A DNA stretch of 64,000 nucleotides from Paraburkholderia sp. CNPSo 3272 (GCF_024206495.1 NZ_JAMBPQ010000027.1:32388-96387); one strand, 5' to 3'. Shown: positions 43,347 to 52,838, counted from the stretch's first letter. Program-made: numbers and translations. Notes: generated by a model not told the origin, from the sequence alone.

Positions 43347-43937
43347 TCAAATGACGAGCCGCGACACCTTCACGCCTTCCAGCGACACCCCGGCCATGAG
43401 ACCCGCGTTGGTCAGCACGAACGCTTCCACGGGGCTCGTCGCGGTCGAGGTATCGACGTTGCCGTTCGCGCCCACCGTGACGAGCGCAACCGTGGCGTCC
43501 GCACCTGCCGACCAGCCCTGGCTGCTCGTGAAATCGTTGAGCGCGACCGGGTTCATGAACGCGAAGATGATGGCTTTGGACTGCGCGCCGATCTGCAGGC
43601 CGAACGAGCCCGCAATGGTGCTGTAGTAGCCCGTCGTGCGGCCATCCACGCGCAGCGCGCCGGTGCCGTACTGACCGCCGATCCAGAAACCTGCCGAAAG
43701 CACCTGCGGAAAGACGAGCACGCCGCTCGCCTTCGAGACCAGCTCCTGCGACCCGCTCACCGTGCTGAAGAGGCGCGAGAGCGTGGCGTCGACGCCCGCG
43801 TCGATCGAATTGCGCTTCGCCGTGTTTTGCGAGGCGCTGTTCTGCGTGCCGAGCGGCGTGGTCGTGCAGCCGGCAAGCGCGAGGCCGCTGGCGGCGAGGG
43901 CGGCACTGGAGCTGAGAAGAAATTGACGTCGGCGCAT
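43347..43937 (-). CDS. SYLF-domain lipid-binding lipoprotein
   Basis: A 196-residue protein with an N-terminal RRRQFLLSSSAALAASGLAL followed by AGC, a lipobox; the double Arg gives a Tat-like look. The mature part has SRLFSTVSGSQELVSKASG, VLVFPQVLSAGFWIGGQYG, GYYSTIAGSFGLQIGAQ and a C-terminal VSLEGVKVSRL. This is the SYLF/Ysc84 fold known to bind lipids or actin in eukaryotes and of unknown role in bacteria. Likely anchored in a cell envelope membrane. Confidence 0.9.
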   Translation of the reverse strand: MRRRQFLLSSSAALAASGLALAGCTTTPLGTQNSASQNTAKRNSIDAGVDATLSRLFSTVSGSQELVSKASGVLVFPQVLSAGFWIGGQYGTGALRVDGRTTGYYSTIAGSFGLQIGAQSKAIIFAFMNPVALNDFTSSQGWSAGADATVALVTVGANGNVDTSTATSPVEAFVLTNAGLMAGVSLEGVKVSRLVI

Positions 43938-44293
43938 TACGTGGTTTTCCTGTGCAAATGGGGCTTCGGGTGCCCGCGCCAGCCCGCTCGTGGACATCCG
44001 GGCCGCGCGCAAAGCGCTACAGGATAGCGCGCATGGCCGTCGCCGGGGCAAACCCGCAATCCGGCGCGTGGGCCCCGGCCGCCTGCGGCGGCCATGACCG
44101 CTGATCCTTGGGGGTATAGGACCATGCAGCGGGCATCGAGTTCGCGCGAAGATGTAAGGAAATCCCCAGCCGTGGGCGTTTCGATGCAACGCACCGGCGC
44201 CCACGGTCGCGACATCGCACCGCGCTTATTACCACCCTCAGAGCGGTGGGCGCGCGTGGGCAAACGCGAAATGCCGTGTTAGACTCCGCCGCG
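43938..44293. other. Divergent intergenic region upstream of the SYLF and DUF2946 genes
   Basis: About 355 bases with no frame that resembles a known family. GC-rich imperfect palindromes occur near 44070-44092 (GGGCCCCGGCC, GCCTGCGGCGGC). TTAGACT near 44279-44285 may be the -10 region of the iron-uptake transcript, just before the Fur-box-like element. Confidence 0.4.
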
Positions 44294-44313
44294 CAATCAT
44301 TCTCATTCTCATG
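44294..44313. promoter_or_regulatory. Fur-box-like operator at the metal-uptake cluster
   Basis: CAATCATTCTCATTCTCATG, read on the other strand, gives ATGAGAATGAGAATGATTG, with the tandem GAGAAT-GAGAAT-GAT pattern of Fur boxes. It overlaps the start codon of the DUF2946 gene at 44311. Repression by Fur-Fe(II) of the downstream TonB receptor operon is thus likely. Confidence 0.65.
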
Positions 44314-44682
44314 AATTCACGCAAGCATTCACTGCTGACCGCATGGCTTGGCCTCGTCGCCATGTGGCTCATCGTGCTTGCACCGCTCGTGAGCCAGCTC
44401 GTCGCCGCGCACCGCGCCAACGAGCCGGACGCCACGCTCTGCTCGGCCGTGCAGCCGGCCGGGGCCGGTAGCGCGCCGCATCTTTCGCACGACGATGCTT
44501 TCGGCGCTTGCGGCTACTGCCATCTGCTCGAGCATCATGTGGCGATGCCTTCGGTCGCCGCGCCCGCTGCGCTCGCCGCGCTCGTGCTCGCGCGCGAGAC
44601 GGTTGCGCAGCCCGTCACGCACGATCTCCCCTTAGGCGCCTTCCCTTCGGGCAGGCCGCGCGCCCCACCCGTCCTTTCCTGA
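44311..44682 (+). CDS. DUF2946 family protein
   Basis: A 123-residue protein with an N-terminal signal or membrane helix (LLTAWLGLVAMWLIVLAPLV), then LCSAVQ, HLSHDDAFGACGYCHLLEHH and a second hydrophobic stretch around residue 85-95. The CxxC-His segment is typical of DUF2946, often encoded next to TonB receptors for copper or iron and PepSY proteins. It may bind a metal at the inner membrane. The start ATG lies at the end of the Fur box and has no clear ribosome site, suggesting weak or leader-controlled translation. Confidence 0.8.
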   Translation: MNSRKHSLLTAWLGLVAMWLIVLAPLVSQLVAAHRANEPDATLCSAVQPAGAGSAPHLSHDDAFGACGYCHLLEHHVAMPSVAAPAALAALVLARETVAQPVTHDLPLGAFPSGRPRAPPVLS

Positions 44683-44783
44683 GTTACACCTTTACCGTCC
44701 AGCCGATCGCGATCTGATTGCGTGCGCAACGAGCACGCACGCCGCGCGCGGCTGCTCGATTCCCGTTTTCAGGAAGACACCTC

Positions 44784-47180
44784 ATGTCCACGCTCACCAC
44801 GCGTGGCGCTGGCGTTCGCTCGCGCGAACGCGCAACGCCGTGCGCGCTGCGGCACGCCGGGCGCCTCGCGCTCGCCATGCTGCCGCGCGTCTTGCCGCTG
44901 CCTTTCGTTGCCCCCATCGTCGTTCATGCGGCCCAGGCTGCCGAGGCGCAACCGGCCGATACGGCCTCGTCCGTCACGCTGCCTACCGTCACGGTCAGCG
45001 CCACCGCTGGCAGCGCCGCGGCGCCCGCCGTCGATCCCAACCTGCCCGCGACGGTGGAAACCGTCACGCCCGCACAGTTCGCAAACTGGAACGTCGTCAA
45101 CACGGAGGACGTGCTCAAGTACCTGCCGAACCTCGCCGTGCGCAAGCGCTACGTCGGCGATCTGAACTCGATCATCGCCGTGCGTGGCACGAGCAATACG
45201 CAAAGCGCACGCGGCCTCGTCTATGCCGACGGCCTGCTGCTCTCGAACCTGCTCGGCAACAGTTACAGTTTTCCGCCACGGTGGTCGATGGTGTTCCCCG
45301 ACCAGATCCAGCAGGTGGATGTGATCTACGGGCCGTATTCCGCGCTCTATCCCGGCAACTCGCTCGGCGCCACCGTGCTCATCACCACGCGCATGCCGAA
45401 GGCGTTCGAAGCGACCGCGGACGTGAAGGCGTTCACCCAGCACTTCAGCCTCTTCGGCGTGAACCAGAACTTCAACGGCAGCGAGATGAGCGCTTCGATC
45501 GGCGACCGCATCGGCAAGTTCTCGTATCTGCTTGGCGTGAACCACCTCGAGAACACGAGCCAGCCGCTGCAGTTCGCCACGCTTGCGCAGTCGACGAAAC
45601 CCGCGCAGCCGGGCGACGTGCCCGTGCGTGGCGCCTACTTCTACAACAACCAGACCAACACGCCCACGGTCGTGCTCGGCGTGAACGGCGAAGGCATGCA
45701 GCACACGGTGCAGGACCAGTTCAAGCTGCGCATGCAGTACGACTTCACGCCCACCGTGCAAGGCGGCGTGACGCTCGGCTACTGGCATCAGACCTATAAC
45801 AACGCCACCTCGACCTTCCTTTACGACGCGAACGGGAATCCCGTGTACAGCGGCAAGGTGTCGATCAACGGCTACGAGTACACCATTCCCGCCGCCGCGT
45901 TCGCGCCGAGCCGCGGCTGGAGCGAAAACTGGCTCTACGGTGCGACACTGCGCACGCATCAGGCCACCGGCTGGAACGCAGAGGCCATTGCTTCGTACTA
46001 CGACGTAAGCAACAGCGTGGCGCGCACGGCGAATGCCGGGGGACCCGGCAACGGTCCCGGCGTCATGACGCTCGGCGACGGCACCGGCTGGAAGACGCTC
46101 GACCTCAAGACGACGTGGACGCCCGCCACCCCCGACGCCGGGCTCGCCGCCCACTGGCTCACCTTCGGTTACCACTACGACGATTACGCGCTCGACAACC
46201 GCACGTACAACACGCTCGCGTGGCGCGACGGCGGTGCGATCAGTTTCGCCAATGCCTTCGCGGGCAAGACCGAGACCCAGGCGCTCTACGCGCAGGACGC
46301 CTGGCGCTTCCTGCCGCGCTGGAAGCTCGTGTACGGCGTGCGCTACGAGAACTGGCGCGCCTTCGACGGCTATCAGGCGCTCGGCAGCCAGAACGTGCCG
46401 TATGCCGACGTGGGCGACCATCACTTTTCGCCGAAGGCTTCGCTCTCGTTCGACATGACCGACGATCTCACGCTGCGCGCATCGATTGCGCGCGCGTACC
46501 GCTTCCCGACTGTGAGTGAGTTGTTCCAGGGGCAGGTGAACGGCTCGTCCATCGTCAACAACAATCCGAACCTGCGCCCCGAGGACGATCTCTCGAAGGA
46601 ACTGAGCGCCGAATGGGCGCACTGGAACGGCCTGTTCCGCTTGACGTTCTTTCAGGACGACGTAAAAAACACGATCTTCAGCCAGACCGATACGACGGTC
46701 ATTCCGAACGTCACGAACTTCCAGAACATCGGCAAGGTGCGCTCGCGCGGCGTGGAAACGAGCTATCAGGGAGAAGACGTGATCCTGCGCGGGCTCGATC
46801 TGGCGGCGAGCGTGGCGTATACGCAGTCGAAGATTCTGGAGAACGCGCAGAATCCGGCGAGCGTCGGCAAGTACTTCTATCGCATTCCGCTGTGGCGCGC
46901 GAATCTCGTCGCGACCTACCGGTTCGACGCGCGCTCCGCGCTCACGCTCGCCGCACGCTATTCGGGGCGCCAGTACAACACGCTCACGAACACGGACACG
47001 AACCCGAACGTATACGGCGGCACGAGCACCTACACGGTCGCCGACGTGAAGTTCACCTTCCGGCCGACGAAGAAGAGCGAGATCGGCGTGGGCATCGACA
47101 ACCTGTTCGACGAGCGCTACTTCGTCTATCACCCGTATCCCGGCCGCACGTATTACGTCGAAGCGAAGCTCGGTATTTGA
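44784..47180 (+). CDS. TonB-dependent receptor
   Basis: The ATG at 44784, with AGGAAGA upstream, yields 798 residues. A signal region (about 1-50) leads to a TonB-box-like LPTVTVSATAG, and then a plug domain with VLKYLPNLAVRKRY, IAVRGTSNTQSARGLVYADG and VDVIYGPYSALYPGNSLGAT. The rest is the 22-stranded barrel, ending in NLFDERYFVYHPYPGRTYYVEAKLGI. It transports a metal complex through the outer membrane. Upstream DUF2946 and downstream PepSY genes suggest metal acquisition; the Fur-like site argues for iron. Confidence 0.93.
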   Translation: MSTLTTRGAGVRSRERATPCALRHAGRLALAMLPRVLPLPFVAPIVVHAAQAAEAQPADTASSVTLPTVTVSATAGSAAAPAVDPNLPATVETVTPAQFANWNVVNTEDVLKYLPNLAVRKRYVGDLNSIIAVRGTSNTQSARGLVYADGLLLSNLLGNSYSFPPRWSMVFPDQIQQVDVIYGPYSALYPGNSLGATVLITTRMPKAFEATADVKAFTQHFSLFGVNQNFNGSEMSASIGDRIGKFSYLLGVNHLENTSQPLQFATLAQSTKPAQPGDVPVRGAYFYNNQTNTPTVVLGVNGEGMQHTVQDQFKLRMQYDFTPTVQGGVTLGYWHQTYNNATSTFLYDANGNPVYSGKVSINGYEYTIPAAAFAPSRGWSENWLYGATLRTHQATGWNAEAIASYYDVSNSVARTANAGGPGNGPGVMTLGDGTGWKTLDLKTTWTPATPDAGLAAHWLTFGYHYDDYALDNRTYNTLAWRDGGAISFANAFAGKTETQALYAQDAWRFLPRWKLVYGVRYENWRAFDGYQALGSQNVPYADVGDHHFSPKASLSFDMTDDLTLRASIARAYRFPTVSELFQGQVNGSSIVNNNPNLRPEDDLSKELSAEWAHWNGLFRLTFFQDDVKNTIFSQTDTTVIPNVTNFQNIGKVRSRGVETSYQGEDVILRGLDLAASVAYTQSKILENAQNPASVGKYFYRIPLWRANLVATYRFDARSALTLAARYSGRQYNTLTNTDTNPNVYGGTSTYTVADVKFTFRPTKKSEIGVGIDNLFDERYFVYHPYPGRTYYVEAKLGI

Positions 47181-47269
47181 GCGGCGCGCTCGCGGCCTTC
47201 GCTCGCGTGCGCGTTTTCGTCTGAATCATCCAGGTATTCGAGCCGTGCCGGCTCGACAAGGAGTCCCCG

Positions 47270-48787
47270 ATGTCCACGATATCCGACCCGGTCAGCGCAC
47301 CGCCTGCCCGCGCCGCGCAGGCCGGCTACCGCACGCTGTGGCGCTGGCATTTCTATGCAGGCCTGTTCGTCATGCCCTTGCTGCTCGTGCTCGCCATTAC
47401 GGGCACGATCTACTGCTTCCAGCCGCAGATCGAACCGCTGCTTTACCCGCATCGCCTGGTGGTCGCGCCGGCGGCTACACCGCGCCTGCCCGTGGATACG
47501 CTGCTGGCCCGCGCGCGAGCCGCGCTGCCGCCCGACGCGCGAGCGCTGCGTGCGCACGTCGAATCGAATCCCGCACGCAGCGCCGAATTCGTCTTCGCAC
47601 TGCCCGGGGGGGCCAACGAGAGCGTCTACGTGAATCCTTACGATGGCGCGGTGCTCGGTACGCTCGACGTCGATCGCCGCTTCATGCAGGTCGACCGCAT
47701 GCTCCATCGCAAGCTCCTGCTCGGTAAGCCCGGCGAGCTGCTCATGGAGCTGGCCGCGTGCTGGACGCTCGTGATGCTCGCCACCGGCATTGCGCTCTGG
47801 TGGCCGGGCGCGGGCACGTCGTGGCGCGCCGCCCTGCTGCCTCGCTTCGATGCGCGCGGACGGCCGTTCTGGAAGAGCGTGCACGCGAGCGTCGGCATCT
47901 GGCTCGCCGTTGGCGCGCTCGCGTTCGTGCTGAGCGGCTTGCCGTGGACGGGGTCGTGGGGCAAGCAGTTCAAGGCGCTCGCCACGCGCGCGAGCCTCGG
48001 CGCGCCGCGCGGCGCGTGGGGCGGCGGCCTCGCGCTGAAGTCGGCGTTGCCGGGTGCCCCGGCCGTTGCCGCCGCTGCGGCAGCCAGCGGCGCAACGGCG
48101 AACCCTCCTGCAAGCCACGCCGACCATCAGGATCACAGCGCAGAGCACGCACGCCACGACATGGCGTCGATGCCCGGCATGGTGATGGACGACATGCCGC
48201 TGCCGCTCGTGCCCTGGGCAGTCGGCGCGGTTCCCGTGCCGCACTCGGCGGACGCGCCCGGCGCACCGCACCACTGGACGCTCGCTCAGGTCGTGGCCCA
48301 GATGCGCGACCTCCGCGTGCGCGACGGCTACGACATCGTGCTGCCCGCCACGGCCGACGGCGTCTACACCGTCTCGTACTTTCCACCCGATCCGAAAGCG
48401 GAGCGCACGGTGTATATCGACCAGTACAGCGGCGCCGTGCTCCGGGACATTCGCTACGAAGATTACGGCGCAGTGTCGAAAGGCATTTCCTATGGCACTT
48501 CGCTGCACATGGGCCGCTACTTCGGTCTCGCGAACCAGCTGATCTGCGCGGCGATCTCGCTGGGCCTCGGCGCGCTCGCGGTGACCGGTTTCGTGATGTG
48601 GTGGATGCGCCGTCCCGCGCGCGCTACGGGCGCATCGATACTGGCCGCGCCCTCACGCGAGCGCGCCGCGCCGCCGCTGCGCGCCTGGAAGACCGGTCTC
48701 GTGCTGCTCGGCATCGTGTTTCCGCTGATGGGCGCAACGCTCGTGGCGGTCTGGCTGTTCGACCGCGCAGCCTTCCGACGCGCCTAG
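47270..48787 (+). CDS. PepSY-associated TM protein with a His/Met-rich periplasmic segment
   Basis: A 505-residue membrane protein of the PepSY-TM (PiuB-like) family. WHFYAGLFVMPLLLVLAITG is the first helix, and LAACWTLVMLATGIALWW, VGIWLAVGALAFVLSGLPWT and later helices complete the four-helix core. PepSY-like regions include VDRMLHRKLLLGKPGELL. Residues about 283-309 form an insertion rich in His, Met and Asp (HADHQDHSAEHARHDM, then MPGMVMDDM). This could hold metal ions. The family reduces or releases metal after TonB uptake. Its ATG has AAGGAG upstream, 90 bases after the receptor. Confidence 0.9.
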   Translation: MSTISDPVSAPPARAAQAGYRTLWRWHFYAGLFVMPLLLVLAITGTIYCFQPQIEPLLYPHRLVVAPAATPRLPVDTLLARARAALPPDARALRAHVESNPARSAEFVFALPGGANESVYVNPYDGAVLGTLDVDRRFMQVDRMLHRKLLLGKPGELLMELAACWTLVMLATGIALWWPGAGTSWRAALLPRFDARGRPFWKSVHASVGIWLAVGALAFVLSGLPWTGSWGKQFKALATRASLGAPRGAWGGGLALKSALPGAPAVAAAAAASGATANPPASHADHQDHSAEHARHDMASMPGMVMDDMPLPLVPWAVGAVPVPHSADAPGAPHHWTLAQVVAQMRDLRVRDGYDIVLPATADGVYTVSYFPPDPKAERTVYIDQYSGAVLRDIRYEDYGAVSKGISYGTSLHMGRYFGLANQLICAAISLGLGALAVTGFVMWWMRRPARATGASILAAPSRERAAPPLRAWKTGLVLLGIVFPLMGATLVAVWLFDRAAFRRA

Positions 48788-48903
48788 AAGCTGCCGTCGT
48801 GCCGTCCTGCCGGCATCGGCGGCCCTGCGGTAATCTGCGGACACAATTGCGTCTGAACCTGGCTGTGGCAAACGGTTTCAAACGTATATATGCGGAGATT
48901 ATC

Positions 48904-49272
48904 GTGTTGCGGCTATTTTCGGCGCTAGGCGCCGCCGCGGTGCTTGCGGGCTGCGCGGTCGCGCCTTATCCCGGTTACCCCGGGTACTACGGCTATGATT
49001 ACGGCTATCCCTATTACTCGGGCTATCCGTACGCCTACGGTTACGACTACTACCCCGGTTATTTCGGCGGCGGCTATGGCGGCGTCGCCATCTGGGGCGG
49101 TGGCGGCGGATGCTGCTATCACCATGGCTGGCACGGCTGGCATGGCGGCGGCCATGGCGGCGGCTGGCACGGCGGCGGTGGGCACGGCGGCGGCGGCTGG
49201 CATGGAGGCGGTGGCGGTACTTGGCAAGGCGGCGGCGGTGGCATGGGAGCCGGCGGCGGCCACGGCCACTGA
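48904..49272 (+). CDS. Gly/His/Tyr-rich lipoprotein
   Basis: A 122-residue protein beginning at GTG (48904) with GGAGA eight bases before it. LRLFSALGAAAVLAGC gives a lipobox, with Cys about residue 17. The mature part has tandem Tyr/Pro/Gly blocks (GYPGYYGYDYGYPYYSGYPY) and then GGG, CCYHH and repeated GGWHGGG units. The His-Gly repeats may bind metal, and the aromatic stretch could associate with the cell wall. No known family was recognised. It lies downstream of the metal-uptake genes, 116 bases away. Confidence 0.7.
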   Translation: MLRLFSALGAAAVLAGCAVAPYPGYPGYYGYDYGYPYYSGYPYAYGYDYYPGYFGGGYGGVAIWGGGGGCCYHHGWHGWHGGGHGGGWHGGGGHGGGGWHGGGGGTWQGGGGGMGAGGGHGH

Positions 49273-49349
49273 CGGACCACCGCGCGATCACGGCGGGACC
49301 GCTCTGTTGAAGCGGCCCGTATGCCGTGCGGGCAACCGAGGCGCCGCCC

Positions 49350-50060
49350 TTACATGCGCCCGTTCACGGGAATCAGCGCTCCCGTAATCGCCTGCGCGTC
49401 CTCGCCCAGCAAAAATGCGATCACCGTAGCGATCTCGCGCGGCTGCACCCAGCGCGTGAAATCGGCGCCCGGCATGTCGGCGCGGTTTTGCGGCGTGTCG
49501 ATGATGCCGGGCAAAATCGCGTTCACGGTCACACCCTTGTCCTTCAACTCTTCAGCGAGCGCTTCCGTCAACCGCGCCACGCCCGCCTTCGACGCCGAAT
49601 ACGCTCCCATGCCGAGTCCCGCCTTGAGTCCCGCGCCCGCGCCGATGTTGACCACACGCCCCGCCCCGCTCTGCACGAGATGAGGCAGCGCGGCCTTCGA
49701 GGCATTGAGCGCCGTCTTCACGTTCAAATCGAACATCGAATCCCACGTGTGCGCGTCGCCGTCGCCGACGGTCTCCCATCGGAATGCGCCCGCCACGTTG
49801 ACGAGCGCGTCGAGCGCGCCAAGCTTCTCCTGCAACGCGCCGAACGCAGTCTGGGCCGCCTTCGCGTCGACGAGATCGACGCCGCCCATGCACAGCGCGT
49901 TTGCTAGCTCAGCGGGGAGTGCCGCCGCTTCGGGAGCCGCGCCCCGGCCGATCAGCGCCACGCGGGCACCGCGTTCGGCGAGCAATTGCGCCGTTGCCAA
50001 ACCCAGGCTGCCGAAGCCGCCCGTCACCGCGACGACTTTGCCGTTCAAACCGTTTTCCAT
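49350..50060 (-). CDS. SDR family oxidoreductase
   Basis: A 236-residue short-chain dehydrogenase: TGGFGSLGLATAQLLAERGA at the N-terminus, NVAGAF, NIGAGAG and the active-site YSASKAGVARL. It is short for the class and has the fabG-like tail with QAITGALIPVNGRM. The catalytic Ser lies in GAGAG and appears to be replaced, so activity is uncertain. It is alone on the minus strand, 100 bases from the sterol-desaturase-type gene. Confidence 0.87.
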   Translation of the reverse strand: MENGLNGKVVAVTGGFGSLGLATAQLLAERGARVALIGRGAAPEAAALPAELANALCMGGVDLVDAKAAQTAFGALQEKLGALDALVNVAGAFRWETVGDGDAHTWDSMFDLNVKTALNASKAALPHLVQSGAGRVVNIGAGAGLKAGLGMGAYSASKAGVARLTEALAEELKDKGVTVNAILPGIIDTPQNRADMPGADFTRWVQPREIATVIAFLLGEDAQAITGALIPVNGRM

Positions 50061-50160
50061 ACGCTTATTCCTCTCGCTGCTTCACTAACCGAGTTCGATG
50101 CTGCCCGCGCGATCGGTGCGGGCCTCGCTGGCGCCACGTTACGCAAGGCGCGGCCTTCCA

Positions 50161-51102
50161 TCAACCGGCACTCGGGTGTCCGCGCCGCGCATCCGTGCGT
50201 ACCGTGGCGAGTGCATGCTGCTTGCGCAGGTTCTCCGTGGTGTCGCCGCCACCGTCCGCGCGCCAACCCGGCGGCAGGAAAACATAGCGCACGGCGGTCC
50301 AGATGTCCTTTGCCATAACGACGTCGCGTGCAAGCGTCGCCCAGTGCTCCAGTTCGACGACGAACGGATTGCGCGAGTGCACGGGCGTCACGAGGCCGTA
50401 GCGGCAGGGCTCTTCGGCACGTTCCGGCACGTAGGTGCTGAACAGGCGGTCGAAAATGATCAGGACTCCGCCGTAGTTCGCATCGAGATAATCGACGTTC
50501 GAGGCATGGTGCACGCGGTGGTTAGACGGCGTGTTGAACACGTACTCGAGCCAGCCGAGCTTCGGAATCCACGTGTTGTGCAGCCAGAACTGATAGAGCA
50601 GGTTGAGCGAGAGAATGGCGAGCACGACTTCGGGCCGCACTCCGAGCCAGACGAGCGGCCCGAAGAACATGGCCGGCCCGGTGAGCTTGCCGGTCCAGCC
50701 CAGCCGGTAGGCAGACGAAAGCGTCAACTGGTTCGGCGAATGGTGCACGGCATGCGTGGCCCAGAAGAAGCGGATTCGGTGCGACGCGCGGTGATACCAG
50801 TAATAGCAGAACTCCTGACCGATGAAGACCAGCAGCACGAGCCCAACTGTGTCGATATTCAGCGTGAAGAGGCGATGCTCCCACGCGAAATCCAGGATGG
50901 GCGCGGCGAGCGAAAGCGGCAGGAACGCGAGGAGCTTGCGGCCCGCGAGGTCGGCGAGCGACAGCCAAACTTCAGACCAATCGAAAGCGGCCTTGCCCGC
51001 TGCTTCGCGGCGCTTCCTGAAGGTAAGCACGCACGCCTCGATCAGCGAGACGGCGACGACGAACAGCGTGACATAGAACGCGAGTTTTCCTGTGGTGAGC
51101 AT
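50161..51102 (-). CDS. Sterol desaturase/fatty acid hydroxylase family membrane protein
   Basis: A 313-residue membrane protein. The di-iron His motifs are visible: HRASH in YYWYHRASHRIRFFW, HAVHH in WATHAVHHSPNQLT and HRVHHASNVDYLD. About four hydrophobic helices anchor it in the membrane. The family hydroxylates or desaturates lipids such as sterols, carotenoids or ornithine lipids. A role in modifying hopanoids or membrane lipids is possible, given hpnR about 5 kb away, but unproven. The C-terminus has a polar tail. Confidence 0.9.
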   Translation of the reverse strand: MLTTGKLAFYVTLFVVAVSLIEACVLTFRKRREAAGKAAFDWSEVWLSLADLAGRKLLAFLPLSLAAPILDFAWEHRLFTLNIDTVGLVLLVFIGQEFCYYWYHRASHRIRFFWATHAVHHSPNQLTLSSAYRLGWTGKLTGPAMFFGPLVWLGVRPEVVLAILSLNLLYQFWLHNTWIPKLGWLEYVFNTPSNHRVHHASNVDYLDANYGGVLIIFDRLFSTYVPERAEEPCRYGLVTPVHSRNPFVVELEHWATLARDVVMAKDIWTAVRYVFLPPGWRADGGGDTTENLRKQHALATVRTDARRGHPSAG

Positions 51103-51433
51103 GATGGATCGTGTGCAATAGGCGCGTCTTGCGCGGTGAAGAAAAACGCGTAGTGCACGCGGAAGTCGCGGCGGCGCGTCGGATGAAGGGCACTGTAGTG
51201 GCGCGCAACGGGAAAAACCACGCGCAAAGTATGTCGAGGTATGTCACGCGCCCGGCGCCGAAACACGCCCACATGCCTGCCGCGCCGCGCGCGCGGGGAG
51301 GTCGCGCCGGAAGGCTCGCGGCGTGTAATACGGCGACATGGTTTATGACGCGACTTGAGCCGGGCCCAGCCCTATAGTTCGTTCCGCTGACACGCCGCAG
51401 CGTGCCCCCCGAAACGAACCGCAAGGACCTCTG
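51103..51433. other. Divergent intergenic region
   Basis: About 330 bases with no convincing gene between the sterol-desaturase-type gene and the repetitive exported protein. A TATAGT (51373-51378) near the plus-strand gene may be its -10 box, but a matching -35 at 16-18 bases was not found. Confidence 0.35.
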
Positions 51434-52414
51434 ATGAAAACGCTCCCCCTCGTCGCCGCCGCGCTCATCGGCTTCGCCAGCGCTCCCGCCTTCGCCGGCT
51501 GGTCCGGCCACGGCACCGCGTACACGCCGCACGGCACGTACAACGGCGCGCACTACGGTTCGTGCAGCGGCGGCACCTGCTCGCATGCGGGCGGCGTGGC
51601 CGGTCCCTGGGGCGGCGTCGCCACCAACAGCGGCTCCGTCACGCGCACCGCGCCGGGCCAGTTCAGCAACAGCGGCACGGCCTACGGCCCGAACGGCCGC
51701 TCGGTTCAGCATTCGGGCGATACGAGCTGCGCGGGCGGCACCTGCTCGCACACCGGTTCGCTCAACGGCTCGGATGGGCACAGCGCGAGCACCTCGGGCA
51801 GCGTGACGCGCACGGCGCCGGGCCAGTACTCGTCGACGGGCACGGTCACGACGGGCAACGGCAACACCTACGGGCACTCCGCTTCCACGAGCTGCGCGGG
51901 CAACACGTGCAATCGCTCGGGCACCGTCACCGGTACGCAGGGCGGCAGCGTCTACCACTCGGGCAGCGCCACGGGCGTCGGCACCGGCGTGGTGACCACG
52001 GGCGGCGGCACCACCGTTGTCCACGGCGGCACGGTGACCACGGGCACGATCACCACTTCGGGCACGACGGTCGCCGTCGTGGGCGCCGCGGCCCCCGTGC
52101 CCGCGCCGGTCGTCGTCACGCCGCCGCCGCCCAGCACCACGGTGTATGTCGCCCCGCCGCCGCCCGCCCCCAAGACGGTGGTCGTCGCGCCGGCACCCGC
52201 ACCGCAGACGGTTTATGTCGCGCCTCCCGCACCGAAGACCGTCTACGTGGCGCCGGCCCCCGCACCCAAGGTCGTCTACGTGGCTCAGCCGGCACCCAAG
52301 GTCGTCTATGTGGGCCAGCCGCTGCCGCGCGCCGTGTACATCGCGCCGCGCCCCGCCGTGTGGATTCCCGGCCACTGGGTCGGCCGCGTGTGGATCCCCG
52401 CCCACTGGGCCTGA
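51434..52414 (+). CDS. Repetitive exported protein with Cys and Val/Pro repeats
   Basis: A 326-residue protein with a signal peptide ending AFAGWSG. Three or four copies of a repeat of the form SCxGGTCSHxG and TRTAPGQxSxxGT cover about residues 43-160. A Thr/Gly/Val stretch follows, then a Pro-rich zone with repeated APKTVYVAPAPA-like units. The end is WIPGHWVGRVWIPAHWA, a motif often seen in envelope-associated repeat proteins. Paired cysteines suggest disulfide-linked repeats. Function unknown; it precedes an EF-hand-like protein and a two-component system. Confidence 0.8.
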   Translation: MKTLPLVAAALIGFASAPAFAGWSGHGTAYTPHGTYNGAHYGSCSGGTCSHAGGVAGPWGGVATNSGSVTRTAPGQFSNSGTAYGPNGRSVQHSGDTSCAGGTCSHTGSLNGSDGHSASTSGSVTRTAPGQYSSTGTVTTGNGNTYGHSASTSCAGNTCNRSGTVTGTQGGSVYHSGSATGVGTGVVTTGGGTTVVHGGTVTTGTITTSGTTVAVVGAAAPVPAPVVVTPPPPSTTVYVAPPPPAPKTVVVAPAPAPQTVYVAPPAPKTVYVAPAPAPKVVYVAQPAPKVVYVGQPLPRAVYIAPRPAVWIPGHWVGRVWIPAHWA

Positions 52415-52516
52415 ACCATCACCGGCGGCCGCGGATTCGCATGACGCGCAGCCGCCCGCCTCATTCGCTTGATCAACCGGCCGGCGAGCTACGTCGGCCA
52501 CCTCACGGAGAACACC

Positions 52517-52822
52517 ATGAAGAAGATGATTGCTGCCCTCGTTTTGTGTATCGTTTCAGCAGCGGTTTGCGTGCCGGCATCGGCTCAGGCCTTGCCAGGC
52601 GGCTCAGGCGACAGCGCCCGCGTCGAACGCATGATGGCGCAGCTGCAAGGGCGTTTCGCCGCCGCGAACACGACGCACGACGGCAAGCTCACGCGTGAGC
52701 AGGCGCAGGCGGGTATGCCGAAGGTCGCGCAGCACTTCGACGAAATCGACGCGCAGAAGGCCGGCTTCGTCACCCTCGCGCAGATCGAGGACTTCATGCG
52801 AGCGCGCGCAGCAGCCCGATGA
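52517..52822 (+). CDS. Small exported EF-hand-like protein
   Basis: The ATG at 52517 with ACGGAG upstream opens a 101-residue protein. The signal peptide is MIAALVLCIVSAAVCVPASA. Two helix-loop-helix units are seen: FAAANTTHDGKLTREQAQAG and FDEIDAQKAGFVTLAQIEDF. Both loops match EF-hands only in part (several ligand positions replaced), so calcium binding is uncertain. It ends 16 bases before the response regulator gene, so it is likely co-transcribed with the two-component pair. Confidence 0.85.
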   Translation: MKKMIAALVLCIVSAAVCVPASAQALPGGSGDSARVERMMAQLQGRFAAANTTHDGKLTREQAQAGMPKVAQHFDEIDAQKAGFVTLAQIEDFMRARAAAR

Positions 52823-52838
52823 ACGCCGGAGGCGTCAC

